NCBI GenBank assembly: GCA_022750195.1
Contig: JAKIWE010000002.1
Span: 124,001-188,000 of the forward strand
DNA: 64,000 nucleotides
Direction of reading: 5' to 3'
Source: Thermoplasmata archaeon
GTDB taxonomy: Archaea; Thermoplasmatota; Thermoplasmata; Lutacidiplasmatales; UBA184
Shown: positions 33,922 to 43,817 of the stretch, one piece after another
How positions within the stretch are numbered: position 1 is the stretch's first letter
Layout: the number at the start of each line of letters is the position of its first letter
Position numbers and translations under genes: made by a program
The notes under the pieces: generated by a model
What the model was told of the DNA's origin: nothing
Database searches by the model: none
What the model saw: the letters and a program-made list of their open reading frames with translations, nothing else

Positions 33922-36102
33922 ATGGAGGAAGGAGATCGGGGATCGGGGGTCGGGTCGGAGCTCGGCGGCGCGGCGGTGCTTTTCGCGCTCATCCTCCTCC
34001 TCGTCTCCGGGCTCGTCCCGGCGGCCGGTGGGGCGGCCCGGCCCCGGTCGCTGGATCCGGTGTCGACCGCTCCGGCCCATCTCGGCCGTGGGGTGGCCTC
34101 TGCCGCGCTGGCGTCGGCGGGTGCTTCGCTCGCGGTCGGCGGAGGACCGGCCTACGGCGTGCCCTGGAGTTGCCAATCGACCGCGGGGGGCGCGGGCTGC
34201 GCGGCGAGCAACGGGGGAGCCGCACGGTCCGTCAATGTGCTATCGGCACCCACCTGGAGCGCCGTCGAGTTTGCCCCGTCCGCCCGAGAGATTCAGGGCG
34301 GAACGACGATGGCGTTCGACACCGCCGATGCCTACGTGGTCCTGTTCGGCGGAAGCAACGTGTCGGGCGCGCTCGGCGACACGTGGACGTTCGCGGGCAG
34401 CGTCTGGACGCATCTCCACCCTAAGAGCGCGCCGTCGGCACGATACGGGGACGCGATGGCCTACGACAACGCGACGAAGTCCGTCCTCCTGTTCGGGGGC
34501 TATGACGGCGTGAGCACCTCCTTCAGCGACACCTGGTCGTTCGCCAAGGGCCAGTGGACGAAGTTGACGCCGGTCACCTCGCCTCCGAAGCTCGTGTACG
34601 CCAACGCGGCGTACGATGCCAACGATTCGTACCTGCTGCTCTTCGGGGGCGTCGTGGGCCCCGCATTCACCGTGACCTCGCAGGCCACGTTCACCTACGC
34701 GGGGGGGAACTGGCACAAGCTCGCCCCGGCGACGAGCCCGCCCGGACGGTACGGGGGCGCGATGGCCTACGATGCCGTGGACGGTTGGGTCGTCCTGTTC
34801 GGCGGGTTCAACGACACTCGGGCCTCCTCCCTCGGCGACACCTGGAACTTCTCGGCCGGTCACTGGACGAACCGGACCTCGAGCCTCGCGATCGCCCCGA
34901 AAGCGCGGAATCTGGGCGCGATGGCGTACGACGCGACGGACAGGGCCCTGCTCCTCTTCGGCGGACGAACGAACACCAACGCCCCGTTGGGGGACACCTG
35001 GTCGTTCGTCCACGGGGCGTGGAGCCGGCCGACGCCGGCCTTCGCCCCGAGCGCCCGGTTCGCCCCCGGTCTGTCGGCGATCAGCTCCACCGGGGGCGTC
35101 GTCCTCTTCGGTGGGGGCGGGGTCTCCGGCGTTCTCGGCGACGCGTGGAGCTACGGCGCGGGGGTCTGGCACCACGTCCTTCCGGCGCACCCGGCGCCCC
35201 GCGTGGCGGCCGCGGTGACGTACGACGAGGCCGACGGCTACGTCCTCCTTTTCGGCGGCATCGACAACGCCCGCGCCTACAATGACACCTGGAGCTTCAG
35301 CGCGGGAGCGTGGCACCACCTGCACCCTGCCCGCGCGCCGTCGCCGCGCATCGGAGCGGCGATGGCCTACGACGGCGCGGACGGGTACGTGGTCCTGTTC
35401 GGTGGCGAGAATGTCTTCGGAACGTTGTTCAACGACACGTGGACGTTCCTCGCGGGCGTGTGGAGTCCGCTCCCGCCGCCCACGCTGACGAAGGATGGGT
35501 TCCTCCTGCCCGCCATGGCCCTATCGAGCCTAGCCTACGACGCGGCCGACGGATACCTGCTCATGTTCGGAGGATCCAACCTCTCCGGTCTCACGCGGAT
35601 CAGTCTCAACGGGACCTTCGAATTCTCCGGGGGCTTCTGGACGCCCGCGACCCCCGTGCGCTCCCCCCCCGGTCGCGATGCGGCGGGGATGGCGTACGAC
35701 TCGTGGGACGGCGAGGTGGTGCTGTTCGGCGGCGAGAACCTCTCGAGCCCCAGCACCACCGTCCGGAACGACACCTGGGTCTGGGCGGCGGGCAGCTGGA
35801 CGTACGTGGCCACCCCGGTCGCTCCGTCCCAGCGTGCGGCCCCGGTGATGACGTACGACGAGACGGACGGCTACCTGCTCCTGTTCGGGGGGGTCAACGA
35901 CACCGTCGTCTCGACCGTGTACGGCGACACCTGGTCGTTCCTCGGTGGGGTCTGGACCCAGCTCACCCCGTCCCTCTCGCCTCCGGCGGACTTCTTCGGA
36001 GCGGGGGCGTTCGACGCCAAGATGTCGACGGTCGTGTTGGTCCCCGGGAGCACGAACAACATCCCGCCCTACCGTCTCCTCACCGGGGTCTGGACGTACT
36101 GA
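33922..36102 (+). CDS. Secreted Kelch-repeat protein, tandem copy 2 (726 aa)
   Basis: The same plan as copy 1: a signal helix GGAAVLFALILLLVSGLVPAA, a PWSCQSTAGGAGCAAS linker, then Kelch blades (AMAYDNATKSVLLFGG, DTWSFAKGQWTKL and so on). By eye well over half of the residues match copy 1 along the whole length. Divergence is spread evenly, so both copies are probably functional. It ends 40 bases before a convergent gene, with a hairpin between. Confidence 0.9.
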   Translation: MEEGDRGSGVGSELGGAAVLFALILLLVSGLVPAAGGAARPRSLDPVSTAPAHLGRGVASAALASAGASLAVGGGPAYGVPWSCQSTAGGAGCAASNGGAARSVNVLSAPTWSAVEFAPSAREIQGGTTMAFDTADAYVVLFGGSNVSGALGDTWTFAGSVWTHLHPKSAPSARYGDAMAYDNATKSVLLFGGYDGVSTSFSDTWSFAKGQWTKLTPVTSPPKLVYANAAYDANDSYLLLFGGVVGPAFTVTSQATFTYAGGNWHKLAPATSPPGRYGGAMAYDAVDGWVVLFGGFNDTRASSLGDTWNFSAGHWTNRTSSLAIAPKARNLGAMAYDATDRALLLFGGRTNTNAPLGDTWSFVHGAWSRPTPAFAPSARFAPGLSAISSTGGVVLFGGGGVSGVLGDAWSYGAGVWHHVLPAHPAPRVAAAVTYDEADGYVLLFGGIDNARAYNDTWSFSAGAWHHLHPARAPSPRIGAAMAYDGADGYVVLFGGENVFGTLFNDTWTFLAGVWSPLPPPTLTKDGFLLPAMALSSLAYDAADGYLLMFGGSNLSGLTRISLNGTFEFSGGFWTPATPVRSPPGRDAAGMAYDSWDGEVVLFGGENLSSPSTTVRNDTWVWAAGSWTYVATPVAPSQRAAPVMTYDETDGYLLLFGGVNDTVVSTVYGDTWSFLGGVWTQLTPSLSPPADFFGAGAFDAKMSTVVLVPGSTNNIPPYRLLTGVWTY

Positions 36103-36115
36103 GGGCCACCGGCCG

Positions 36116-36133
36116 GTCCGCTGCGGAGCGGAC
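36116..36133. terminator. Hairpin between convergent genes
   Basis: GTCCGCT (36116-36122) pairs with AGCGGAC (36127-36133), loop GCGG. It lies in the 39-bp gap between the Kelch copy 2 stop and the DUF6159 stop, so it could serve both strands. Confidence 0.4.
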
Positions 36134-36141
36134 GGGGCACC

Positions 36142-37005
36142 CTACGTCGGACGGTACGACCCAGGGAGCGGAAGGTTGGTCGGGCGGAGCCCGGGGTCGA
36201 TCTGGCCCGTCGTCGCGTATCGGTAGAGGGCGACCCGGAGCACGCCGCTGACGGCCGCCATAAGTACTACGGTGAAGATCAGCACCGCCACGCCGAGCAC
36301 CGCGAGGACGGCCCCGCCGACGACCGAGCCGGAGAAGGCCACCAGGATACCGGACACGAGCAGGGCGAAGCCGAGCACGAAGAGGCCCACGCCGATCAGC
36401 GCGACGACGATGTTGGAGATGATCGTCTTGCCGAAGGTCTGGCCGAACAGCGAGGCGGAGCGTTTGAGCGACGCCCACGCACCGAGGTTCTCGAAGAGGA
36501 TCGTCGGCATGACGAAGTACGTCGCGATCCCCCACGTCGCGCCCGCGAGGATGCGGAACAGGAAGCCGCCGAGCGGCCCGAGCCGCCGGGCGATCGCCTG
36601 GATCGCGAGGCCGACGGTGCCGGCGACCAGGCTCCAGAGGAGGATGCGGCCCACCTTCGCCCGCGCCATCCGCAGGCCGTCGGCGACGGTGGGGTTCCCG
36701 CCGTCGAGCTTGAGCTTCGCCGCGCCCATCAGGGCGGCGGTGAAGAAGTTCCCGACGAATAGCAGGGCGAAGTAGACGACCAGGCCGACGGCGACCAGCG
36801 CGGCGAGAACGCCCCCGTTCCCCGGCGCGAGGGCGGTGCCGATCCAGGCGAATCCACCGAAGACAAGGAACGGCAGCGCGACCAAGGCGAGGACCCCGAG
36901 GAGGACCAGGCCGCCGAGCGCCGGTAGCACGAGGAGCGCCTTGTCCTCCCAGATCATCCGGAACGATGTCTTGGTCAGCCGCCAGGAGTCCGAGAAGGTT
37001 GGCAT
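36142..37005 (-). CDS. DUF6159-type multi-pass membrane protein (287 aa)
   Basis: The N-terminal SWRLTKTSFRMIWEDKALLVLP is the opening I associate with DUF6159 (helix then DxxLLxxP). Six or so helices follow, with ENLGAWASLKRSASLFGQTFGK as a conserved amphipathic loop. Role unknown; such proteins may shape or organise membranes. A CGTTATC box at 37031-37037 lies about 29 bp before the ATG. Confidence 0.82.
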   Translation of the reverse strand: MPTFSDSWRLTKTSFRMIWEDKALLVLPALGGLVLLGVLALVALPFLVFGGFAWIGTALAPGNGGVLAALVAVGLVVYFALLFVGNFFTAALMGAAKLKLDGGNPTVADGLRMARAKVGRILLWSLVAGTVGLAIQAIARRLGPLGGFLFRILAGATWGIATYFVMPTILFENLGAWASLKRSASLFGQTFGKTIISNIVVALIGVGLFVLGFALLVSGILVAFSGSVVGGAVLAVLGVAVLIFTVVLMAAVSGVLRVALYRYATTGQIDPGLRPTNLPLPGSYRPT

Positions 37006-37085
37006 CGTACCCGTTGGACCCGAACGCGAAGATAACGCTCGCGGAACCAGTTCCGGGCCTGGTCCACCGTCCCGCCGGAGCGGAA

Positions 37086-37109
37086 GAGCCCCCGCCTCGG
37101 CGGGGGCTC
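37086..37109 (-). terminator. Strong hairpin after the 1086-aa surface-protein gene
   Basis: GAGCCCCCGC (37086-37095) and GCGGGGGCTC (37100-37109) form a perfect 10-bp stem with loop CTCG. It lies just past the stop of the large minus-strand gene (37129) and before the promoter of the DUF6159 gene. Confidence 0.5.
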
Positions 37110-37128
37110 CGGGTCAGGTCGCGGCGGG

Positions 37129-40100
37129 CTAGTGCGCGCCCTCGCTCCCCGCGTCGGTGTTCACCAGGATGGCGTACACCGTGCCCCCGTTGGTCACGTG
37201 AATCGTCGAGCCCGTACTGTGCGGGCTCGTTACGCTCAGCCCTGAACGCGGTGACCCGGTGTCCCACATGTACAACCCGTCGTCGGTCGACGCGAGTTGA
37301 AGCCAGTAGGCGCCCGAGCTCAGCGCGATGGTGTCCCCCGAACGAAGCAGATGTCCAGCCAGCGTGATCGTCTCGAACGCCGTCGTCGTGCCCTCAGGGG
37401 TGTACACGACCACGGTCACGAGCACGATGGCTCGCATGACCGACGCGGTCACTGTGCCGGTGCCGGTGACGTGGATGATCGCGCTCAGGCCGGAGGGCGA
37501 GGTGACGAACGTGATCTTCGAGGTGGAGGTCCAACCGGCGAAGGTCCAGCCGTCGAACGAAAAGGCCGTGACCAGGTAGTCACCGGGCGCGACGGACGAG
37601 TTCACCGTGGTGCCGCTACGAGGGGTCCCGAGGTTGAACTGAACAATCGCCTCCGCCCCTGGGCTCCCCTTGAACGTCACCGAGAACACGTGGTGGGACG
37701 CGGTGTACCACGCCGTGACCGTAGCTGGGCCGGCCGAGACGTTGATGATCGTCACGTCCGAGGTCGGCGAGAGAATCTGGACGTCCGCGGCGTTGCTCGT
37801 CGTCCACGCCGAGAACGCGTAGCCGGCCGCCGGCGCCGCCGTCACCTCGTAGAAGCCGAGCCCCAGCGGGAGGGTCGTCCCGTTGGCCATCGTGCCGGAG
37901 GTCCCGGTCATGCCAATGGACCCGCCCGCGGCGGGGCTATCGTCGAACGTCACGGCGGCCCCTGCGGTGAAGATCACCTCGAGCAGGTTGGTGCCGTTCT
38001 CGAAGGTGATGTGGTTCACGAGCTCGAAGTCGGTCATCACGACGCTGGTGCCGTAGAGGATGCTCGTGCTGACGGTGCCGGCGCCCGGCGTGATCACGGT
38101 CTTGTACGAGCCGACCGGGATCGTGAAGCTCCCGAAGTTGAACCCCGGCCCTACGTTCGACACGGTGTGACCGGCGATCTTCCAGCTGCCGCTGCCGATG
38201 ACGTAGACGCCGAGCGTCGCCGTGAGCGTGCTCGGTGCGTAGTGCGCCACCACCGTCCCGGTCGAGGAGGCTCCGGTCACGGTGAGCCACGTCATCGGGA
38301 AGTGGGACGCCGCGACGATCACGCCACCGTGCGAGCTCCAATAGGTGAAGTTGAACCCGGGCTTCGGGTACGCCTGGATGCTGTAGATCCCGGGGGCCAA
38401 TGCGGTGCTGCCGCCGGGGTAGACGGTGGCGATCGGGGTGCCCGTGGTGTACAACCGGGACGGCAGGACGCCCACGTAGCCGTAGGGGGCGCTGTTGAAC
38501 GTCACGGTCGTCTTCGTGGGGGCGCTCGTGGAGAACGTCGCGGTGGCGGTGCCGCTGGCCGTGAGCGTCACCGACGTCCACGGAGAGTTCGGTTCGGCCA
38601 CCGTCGCGCCGCCGGTCGTCGTCCAGCCGCTGAAGTAGGCGCCGGCCGGCGGCACCGCGTTCAACGAGTAGGAGCCCGCGCCGAGGCCACCGACCGCCGT
38701 GGCGGCCGTGTAGGCGCTGTGGAGGAAGTACGCCCAGCCGCCGTGCGTGCCGGAGCTGCCTACGGTCAGGGTGTACGACGGGGCGCCGCACGTGGGGACG
38801 GAGAAGTTCGTGGGCGGGAAGAATCCGATCCCGGCGGCGTTCGACTGCGCGACCCGGTTGATCTGGTTCCACTTTGTGAAGTCGGTGGTGACCCCGGGGT
38901 AGTTTGTCGCGCCGAACTCAAAGGTGTGCTCGGAGCAGTAGTAACTGTACCAGGGGTAGCTGCACCAGCCCGTGCCCTCAACGCCGGAACAGACGTTGTT
39001 GCTCGTCTGGTCGACGAGGTTCATCCCGCCTTCGGGCTGGGTGAAGGCGACCTGGGGCTCGGCCGACTGCGTCGTATGCCCGTTGAAGAACGTCGGCATG
39101 TCGATATGCCACGGCGTGAGCGAATCGTTCGCCCAGCTGCCGGGGTCGTAGCTCGGGCACGGCGCCCCCGGGTCCTGGGGCGTGGACTGGGGGCCGCCGC
39201 TGCAGCCGCCGTAGCTGTTGTTCGCCGGCCAATCGGGGTTGCCCGCGTGCCCGGTCTCGAACGCGAAGGCGACCGGGTACTCCCCGCCGGGGGTCCACTG
39301 GAACGCCGCCGGGTAGTTGTTCGCTGAGTAGGAGGGGTTGACCGGGTAGTTCTGGGCGTGGTTGAACATCACGATGGACGAGTCCTGGCCGTTGGTCAGG
39401 TCCTTGATCGTGAGCTGCTCGCCGGTCGTGCTCGTGGCGTAGCCGGTCATCGTGACGGAGATCCGGTCGCCCTGGGTCATGTTGAGGTAGGCGGGGCCGG
39501 GGACACCGTGGAGGTAGAGCGGCTCGTAGAAGCAGGGGTTCTCGGCCCCGGTCGCCGCCTCGATCTGCCAGGCGACCGCTGCGCCGATCCAGGCGCCGTT
39601 GACGGTGAAGGCAGGGTAGAGCGGGCCCGGGTTGTACCAGGTCTGGTCCGGGTAGAACTGGAGCTCGAGGAAGCACATGTTGAGCCAGCCGTACGGGTCG
39701 TTCATCGCCATGCCGAACCACATCGCCGAGTAGAGGTTCGACTGGTTGAGCGTCGAGCTCCGGTCGTTCGGGAGGGTCACGTTCCAGGTGACGTTCCCGC
39801 CGCTGCCGGCGAGGTTCGAGTAGAACTGGATGCCGGGCTCGTCGTGGCCGTAGCAGCCGGAAGCGTAGGCGCCCTGGGGGTTCGTGCCCCAGACGTTGTC
39901 GAAGCCGGGCCACAGGCCGGCGCAGAACCGGTTGTCCCAGTTGGAGGAGGTCGGAGTGCCGGAGTAGCTCGACGGGTGCGGAGCCGCGGCGGGGGCAGGG
40001 TGCAGGATCTCCGAACCGGGAGGTAGGCCCGAGGGCCCCCACGAGGCCGGGTGAGGACCGGGCAGAACGAAACGGCCGAGATGGATGTTGGACGGGGTGG

Positions 40101-40389
40101 GAACAACGTGGGGCGTGCCGACGGAAGGAAGGGTCGCAGGGGATCCACCGGTGGGACCGACGAGCGGCGTCGGGGAGGTGTGCGACCAACCCGGGGTCGA
40201 AGAGCCGAGCGCCAGCGCCGGCAGGAACGCAAGGACCATCACGACGGCGGTCGCGACGACCAGCGCCGGACGGAGGCGACGCGGGATCAAGAGCCGGTCA
40301 GCGGGGGCGGGCGCTTGGGCTGCACTCTCGGTCGACGTAGAACCACCTCGGGCGAGCGTCCTGTAACCCTCAAGGGATTTTAATCGCAT
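37129..40389 (-). CDS. Very large secreted protein with InlB-B-like repeats (1086 aa)
   Basis: A signal helix ALVVATAVVMVLAFLPALALG lies at about 42-62. Residues about 140-540 are one Trp/Tyr/Asn-rich extracellular domain with many Cys (FCAGLWPGFDN, CYGHDEPG, CSYPWYSYYCSEH), perhaps a lectin- or thermopsin-associated fold that I cannot name. From about 560 come repeats of the theme YxFSGWTTTGGATV..SPxTSVTLTASGTATATF, like divergent InlB B-repeats (bacterial repeat domain). No C-terminal anchor. ATG at 40389. Confidence 0.88.
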   Translation of the reverse strand: MRLKSLEGYRTLARGGSTSTESAAQAPAPADRLLIPRRLRPALVVATAVVMVLAFLPALALGSSTPGWSHTSPTPLVGPTGGSPATLPSVGTPHVVPTPSNIHLGRFVLPGPHPASWGPSGLPPGSEILHPAPAAAPHPSSYSGTPTSSNWDNRFCAGLWPGFDNVWGTNPQGAYASGCYGHDEPGIQFYSNLAGSGGNVTWNVTLPNDRSSTLNQSNLYSAMWFGMAMNDPYGWLNMCFLELQFYPDQTWYNPGPLYPAFTVNGAWIGAAVAWQIEAATGAENPCFYEPLYLHGVPGPAYLNMTQGDRISVTMTGYATSTTGEQLTIKDLTNGQDSSIVMFNHAQNYPVNPSYSANNYPAAFQWTPGGEYPVAFAFETGHAGNPDWPANNSYGGCSGGPQSTPQDPGAPCPSYDPGSWANDSLTPWHIDMPTFFNGHTTQSAEPQVAFTQPEGGMNLVDQTSNNVCSGVEGTGWCSYPWYSYYCSEHTFEFGATNYPGVTTDFTKWNQINRVAQSNAAGIGFFPPTNFSVPTCGAPSYTLTVGSSGTHGGWAYFLHSAYTAATAVGGLGAGSYSLNAVPPAGAYFSGWTTTGGATVAEPNSPWTSVTLTASGTATATFSTSAPTKTTVTFNSAPYGYVGVLPSRLYTTGTPIATVYPGGSTALAPGIYSIQAYPKPGFNFTYWSSHGGVIVAASHFPMTWLTVTGASSTGTVVAHYAPSTLTATLGVYVIGSGSWKIAGHTVSNVGPGFNFGSFTIPVGSYKTVITPGAGTVSTSILYGTSVVMTDFELVNHITFENGTNLLEVIFTAGAAVTFDDSPAAGGSIGMTGTSGTMANGTTLPLGLGFYEVTAAPAAGYAFSAWTTSNAADVQILSPTSDVTIINVSAGPATVTAWYTASHHVFSVTFKGSPGAEAIVQFNLGTPRSGTTVNSSVAPGDYLVTAFSFDGWTFAGWTSTSKITFVTSPSGLSAIIHVTGTGTVTASVMRAIVLVTVVVYTPEGTTTAFETITLAGHLLRSGDTIALSSGAYWLQLASTDDGLYMWDTGSPRSGLSVTSPHSTGSTIHVTNGGTVYAILVNTDAGSEGAH

Positions 40390-40513
40390 GGGCCAGCACC
40401 ATTTGCAGGAGCTATCGAGGGGGGTTGTACGCGGAATCTGCCGAGCGCCGAACGTGCCCGGGACGAACGGTAATCAGGTCCCCGTGTCCATCCCTTCCGG
40501 AGCAGCTCCACCA

Positions 40514-43500
40514 ATGGGCGAACGACGATCCGGCCCTCCGCCCAAGGCCCGGCGTCGAGGTTCGATGCCGTTTCCGTGGCGCCGCATCCTTTCGATCGCG
40601 CTCTGTCTCTCCGCCGTAACGGGCGCGTCCGTCGGGCCGTTCGTTGGCTCCCCCAGAACCTCCGTCGACCCTCTGGCCACCGCTGGACCGCCCCTCTCAC
40701 CTGGGAGAGCCGGCGATGTCGCCACAACCAGTGAGGTACCCGGAGGACCCTCGTTCTCCCCGGCGCTCTCCCCGTTGGCGATCAACACCCTGGTTCTCTG
40801 GAACAACACCCTCGCGGGCGGCGACTTCCTGCCGGCCGACTGCCAGTTCCCGGCCGGTGAGGCCACGGACCCGACGACCGGCCGATTGTACGTTGCTTGC
40901 AGCGGTACCGATCAGTTGGAGGTCATCTCGCTCGCCCAGGGTGCGGTGGTCGCGACCGTCTCGGTGGGTCTCAGCCCCAACTTCGTCGAAGTTCCGTCGG
41001 GAACAACCGATGTCTACGTCGCCAACCAGGGCTCCTCCAACGTCTCGGTGGTGGCCCGAGGGACGAACGCCGTGGATGCAACGATCGCCGTCGGCCGTTC
41101 CCCGGGCGCCTTCGCAGAGGACCCGGCGCGCGGCGAGCTGTTCGTCGTCAACGGCGGGAGCGGCTCCGTCGCCGTCCTCAACGAAACCACCCGCACGCTC
41201 CGGACCACGATCGGGGTCGGAATGGCCCCTGGGCCGATCGCGTTCGACCCGACGACCTCTGAGGTCTACGTCGGGAACACGAACTCGGCCAACCTGACGG
41301 TGATCTCCACCCGGACCCTGGCGGTCGTGGCGACGGTCGCCGTCGGCTCGACCCCGCAGGCGCTCAGCTACGACCCCGCCCACCACGAGATCGATGTCGC
41401 GGCGCTCGGGTCGAACGCCATCGACGTCGTCGCCGAGGGCAACCACTCCGTGGTCGCCACCGTCGGGGTCGGCGGGGCGCCCTGGTCCGTTCTGGACGTG
41501 GCGAATTCGAGCGAGTTGTTCGTCGCGAACTCGGCGTCCAACTCGGTCAGCGTAGTCGATACCGCCGCCCTCAAGGTCGTGGCCACCCTCCCGGTCGGTC
41601 AGCTGCCCCTCGCGATGGCTCAGACCGGGGCCCACGTGTTCGTCGTCGGCGAAGACAGTAACGAGGTCGACGTCCTCTCCGTGAACAGCCCTTCGGTGCT
41701 CGCGAAGATCCCGGTCGGCGGTTTCCCCCAAGCCATTACGGCCGCGCCGGGGGCCGGGGTCGTGGCGGTCGTGAGCTACTGGTCGGACTCGGTCACGCTC
41801 CTGAACGCGACGACGGGGGCGGTCCTCACGGCGGTTCCGATGGGGGCGTTCCCCGTCGCGGTCGCGTACGATCCTACCCTGAACGAGTCGTTCGTCGCGG
41901 ACTACTACGCCGGAACGGTCCGCGTCGTCTCGGTCCGCTTCCATGCGGTGACCGCCGTGGTCGACGTCGGGCAATGGCCAGTGGCCCTGGCCCTCGATCC
42001 GGCGCGCGGCGAGGTGTGGGTCGCGAACTACGGGTCGTACACGGTCTCCGCCATCTCCACGACCACCGACGCGGTCGTCGCCACGCTACCGGTGGGGGTC
42101 GAACCCATCGCCCTCCAGGTCGATGCGGCCGCCGGCACGGTCTACGTGGTCAACTCCGGCGCCTTCACGGTGAGCGTGATCGACGAGGGTACGGCAAGGG
42201 TCGTGGCCACCGTGCCGGTCGGAGGAGTTCCCACCGCCCTCCAGATCGACCCGACGACCCACGAGGTGTACGTCGCCGACTCCGGCATTCAGTCCGTGAG
42301 CGTCATTGCCGAGAGCAACGACACGGTCGTGGCGACCGTCCGCGTCGGGAACAATCCCGGCGTGGTCGGCTGGGACGGCGCCACCGGGACGATCTTCGTC
42401 GGCAACCAGCTCTCCGACAACGTGAGCGTCCTGGATCCGGCGACCCACCGTGTGCTCGGCTCGGTCCCGGTCGGCCTGTTCCCGAACGCCTTCGCCCTCG
42501 ACACCGGCACCGGCGACCTCTACGTCGCGAACCTGTACTCGGGGAACGTCAGCATCATCCATGCCGCCAACCGCACCCTCGTGGGGACCGTGGCGGTCGG
42601 CGCCGTCCCGACGACCCTGGCCTACGACAACGCCAGCGGCTCGGTCTGGGTCACGAACACCGGATCGAACACTACGACCGTGATCGACGACCGGAACCGA
42701 ACCGTCTCCGCCACGCTCCGCGTGGGGGCGGCCCCGACGGCGCTCGCGCTCGTCGCGCCGGACGAGGTCGAGATCGCCAACGCGGGATCGGGGTCGCTCA
42801 CGCTCCTCACGCCCGTCCCGGGACCCGCCGGGAGCACGGTGGTCTTCCAGGAGAGCGGTCTCGCAAGCTCGACGAACTGGAGCGTGACCTTCGCCGGGGT
42901 CCGGGCGGGGGGAGGGGCCCCAGCGTTCGCCTTCCATACCGTGGCTGCCGGACAGTACCCCTACACGGTAGCTCGCGTCGCCGGCTACCTTCCCGTTCCG
43001 GACGGAAACGTCAGCGTCGGGACCGTGAGCGAGGTCGTCGGCGTGACCTTCCGGCCGACGCCAGGTCCGTCGACCTATTCCGTCACCTTCCAGGAGGTCG
43101 GGCTCCCCTCGGGCACGCGTTGGAGCGTGACGTTCAACGGCACCACCCAGAGCGCGTCGCACAGCGCGCTCGGATTCCTCGTGCCGAACGGCAGCTACAG
43201 CTTCCAGGTAGGGTCGGTCGCCGGCTTCCTCGCGCAGCCAGGGTCGGGACGGCTCAACGTCACCGGTGCGGCCCTGAACCGCCCCGTCTGGTTCAACCGG
43301 ACCGCGCCCCCGCCGCATCCGTATGTCGTCTCCTTTCTCGAAAGCGGGTTGCCGTCGCACCTAACGTGGTCGGTCGTTGTGAACGGTACCACCGTGGCAG
43401 GCACCAGTGCCCTGCTGACGATCGACCTGCCGAACGGAAGCTACCCGTACCAGGTCGCCCCCTTCGGTCCCTATGTTGCGGTCCCCGGTGAGGGCACGGT

Positions 43501-43747
43501 CGCTGTTCGGGGAGGCCCTATCGTCGAGAACATCTCGTTCTCGTCGTACTCGGTCCATCGATCGTCCGCAACCTCCGGGCTCTCCACCTTCGAGCTGGCC
43601 CTGCTCTTCGTCGGGATCGCGACGGCGGTCGCGGTGCCCCCGCTCGTACTACTTCGGCGGGCACGCCGTAAGGGCGGAACGCGACCCCCGCGGCTCCGCA
43701 GCGCCCCTCCCGCCCCAGCTACTCCCGGGCCGCCCGGCCCGCGCTGA
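40514..43747 (+). CDS. Giant anchored YncE-type propeller with Ig-like stalk (about 1077 aa)
   Basis: A basic head and signal helix (ILSIALCLSAVTGASV) are followed by about 15-16 blades of the theme NEVYVANxGSxxVSVI..TxxVVATVxVG, enough for two seven-blade propellers. Three stalk repeats then read VxFxExGLPSGTxWSVTFNGT and so on, each about 85 residues. The C-terminal helix FELALLFVGIATAVAVPPLVLL and a basic Pro-rich tail anchor it. Possible starts are ATG 40388, 40514 and 40565; 40514 is a compromise. Divergent from the 1086-aa gene. Confidence 0.88.
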   Translation: MGERRSGPPPKARRRGSMPFPWRRILSIALCLSAVTGASVGPFVGSPRTSVDPLATAGPPLSPGRAGDVATTSEVPGGPSFSPALSPLAINTLVLWNNTLAGGDFLPADCQFPAGEATDPTTGRLYVACSGTDQLEVISLAQGAVVATVSVGLSPNFVEVPSGTTDVYVANQGSSNVSVVARGTNAVDATIAVGRSPGAFAEDPARGELFVVNGGSGSVAVLNETTRTLRTTIGVGMAPGPIAFDPTTSEVYVGNTNSANLTVISTRTLAVVATVAVGSTPQALSYDPAHHEIDVAALGSNAIDVVAEGNHSVVATVGVGGAPWSVLDVANSSELFVANSASNSVSVVDTAALKVVATLPVGQLPLAMAQTGAHVFVVGEDSNEVDVLSVNSPSVLAKIPVGGFPQAITAAPGAGVVAVVSYWSDSVTLLNATTGAVLTAVPMGAFPVAVAYDPTLNESFVADYYAGTVRVVSVRFHAVTAVVDVGQWPVALALDPARGEVWVANYGSYTVSAISTTTDAVVATLPVGVEPIALQVDAAAGTVYVVNSGAFTVSVIDEGTARVVATVPVGGVPTALQIDPTTHEVYVADSGIQSVSVIAESNDTVVATVRVGNNPGVVGWDGATGTIFVGNQLSDNVSVLDPATHRVLGSVPVGLFPNAFALDTGTGDLYVANLYSGNVSIIHAANRTLVGTVAVGAVPTTLAYDNASGSVWVTNTGSNTTTVIDDRNRTVSATLRVGAAPTALALVAPDEVEIANAGSGSLTLLTPVPGPAGSTVVFQESGLASSTNWSVTFAGVRAGGGAPAFAFHTVAAGQYPYTVARVAGYLPVPDGNVSVGTVSEVVGVTFRPTPGPSTYSVTFQEVGLPSGTRWSVTFNGTTQSASHSALGFLVPNGSYSFQVGSVAGFLAQPGSGRLNVTGAALNRPVWFNRTAPPPHPYVVSFLESGLPSHLTWSVVVNGTTVAGTSALLTIDLPNGSYPYQVAPFGPYVAVPGEGTVAVRGGPIVENISFSSYSVHRSSATSGLSTFELALLFVGIATAVAVPPLVLLRRARRKGGTRPPRLRSAPPAPATPGPPGPR

Positions 43748-43788
43748 AGAGCTCGCCCTCCAGCGAGCGGACGGGCTCCGTCGCGCAC

Positions 43789-43796
43789 GATATAGC
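43789..43796 (+). promoter_or_regulatory. TATA box of the 71-aa gene
   Basis: GATATAGC is centred about 26 bp before GTG 43818, consistent with a leaderless start there. Confidence 0.5.
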
Positions 43797-43817
43797 GGCG
43801 GTGAAGCTCCTTCGAGG

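Noticed and set aside
31417..34176. 919-aa minus-strand ORF across both Kelch copies
   Set aside because: Crosses the gap between two clear plus-strand genes and has Arg/Gly/Pro-rich random composition.
37297..39327. 676-aa plus-strand ORF opposite the 1086-aa gene
   Set aside because: Antisense shadow: Arg/Asp/Gly-rich with no signal helix or motif.
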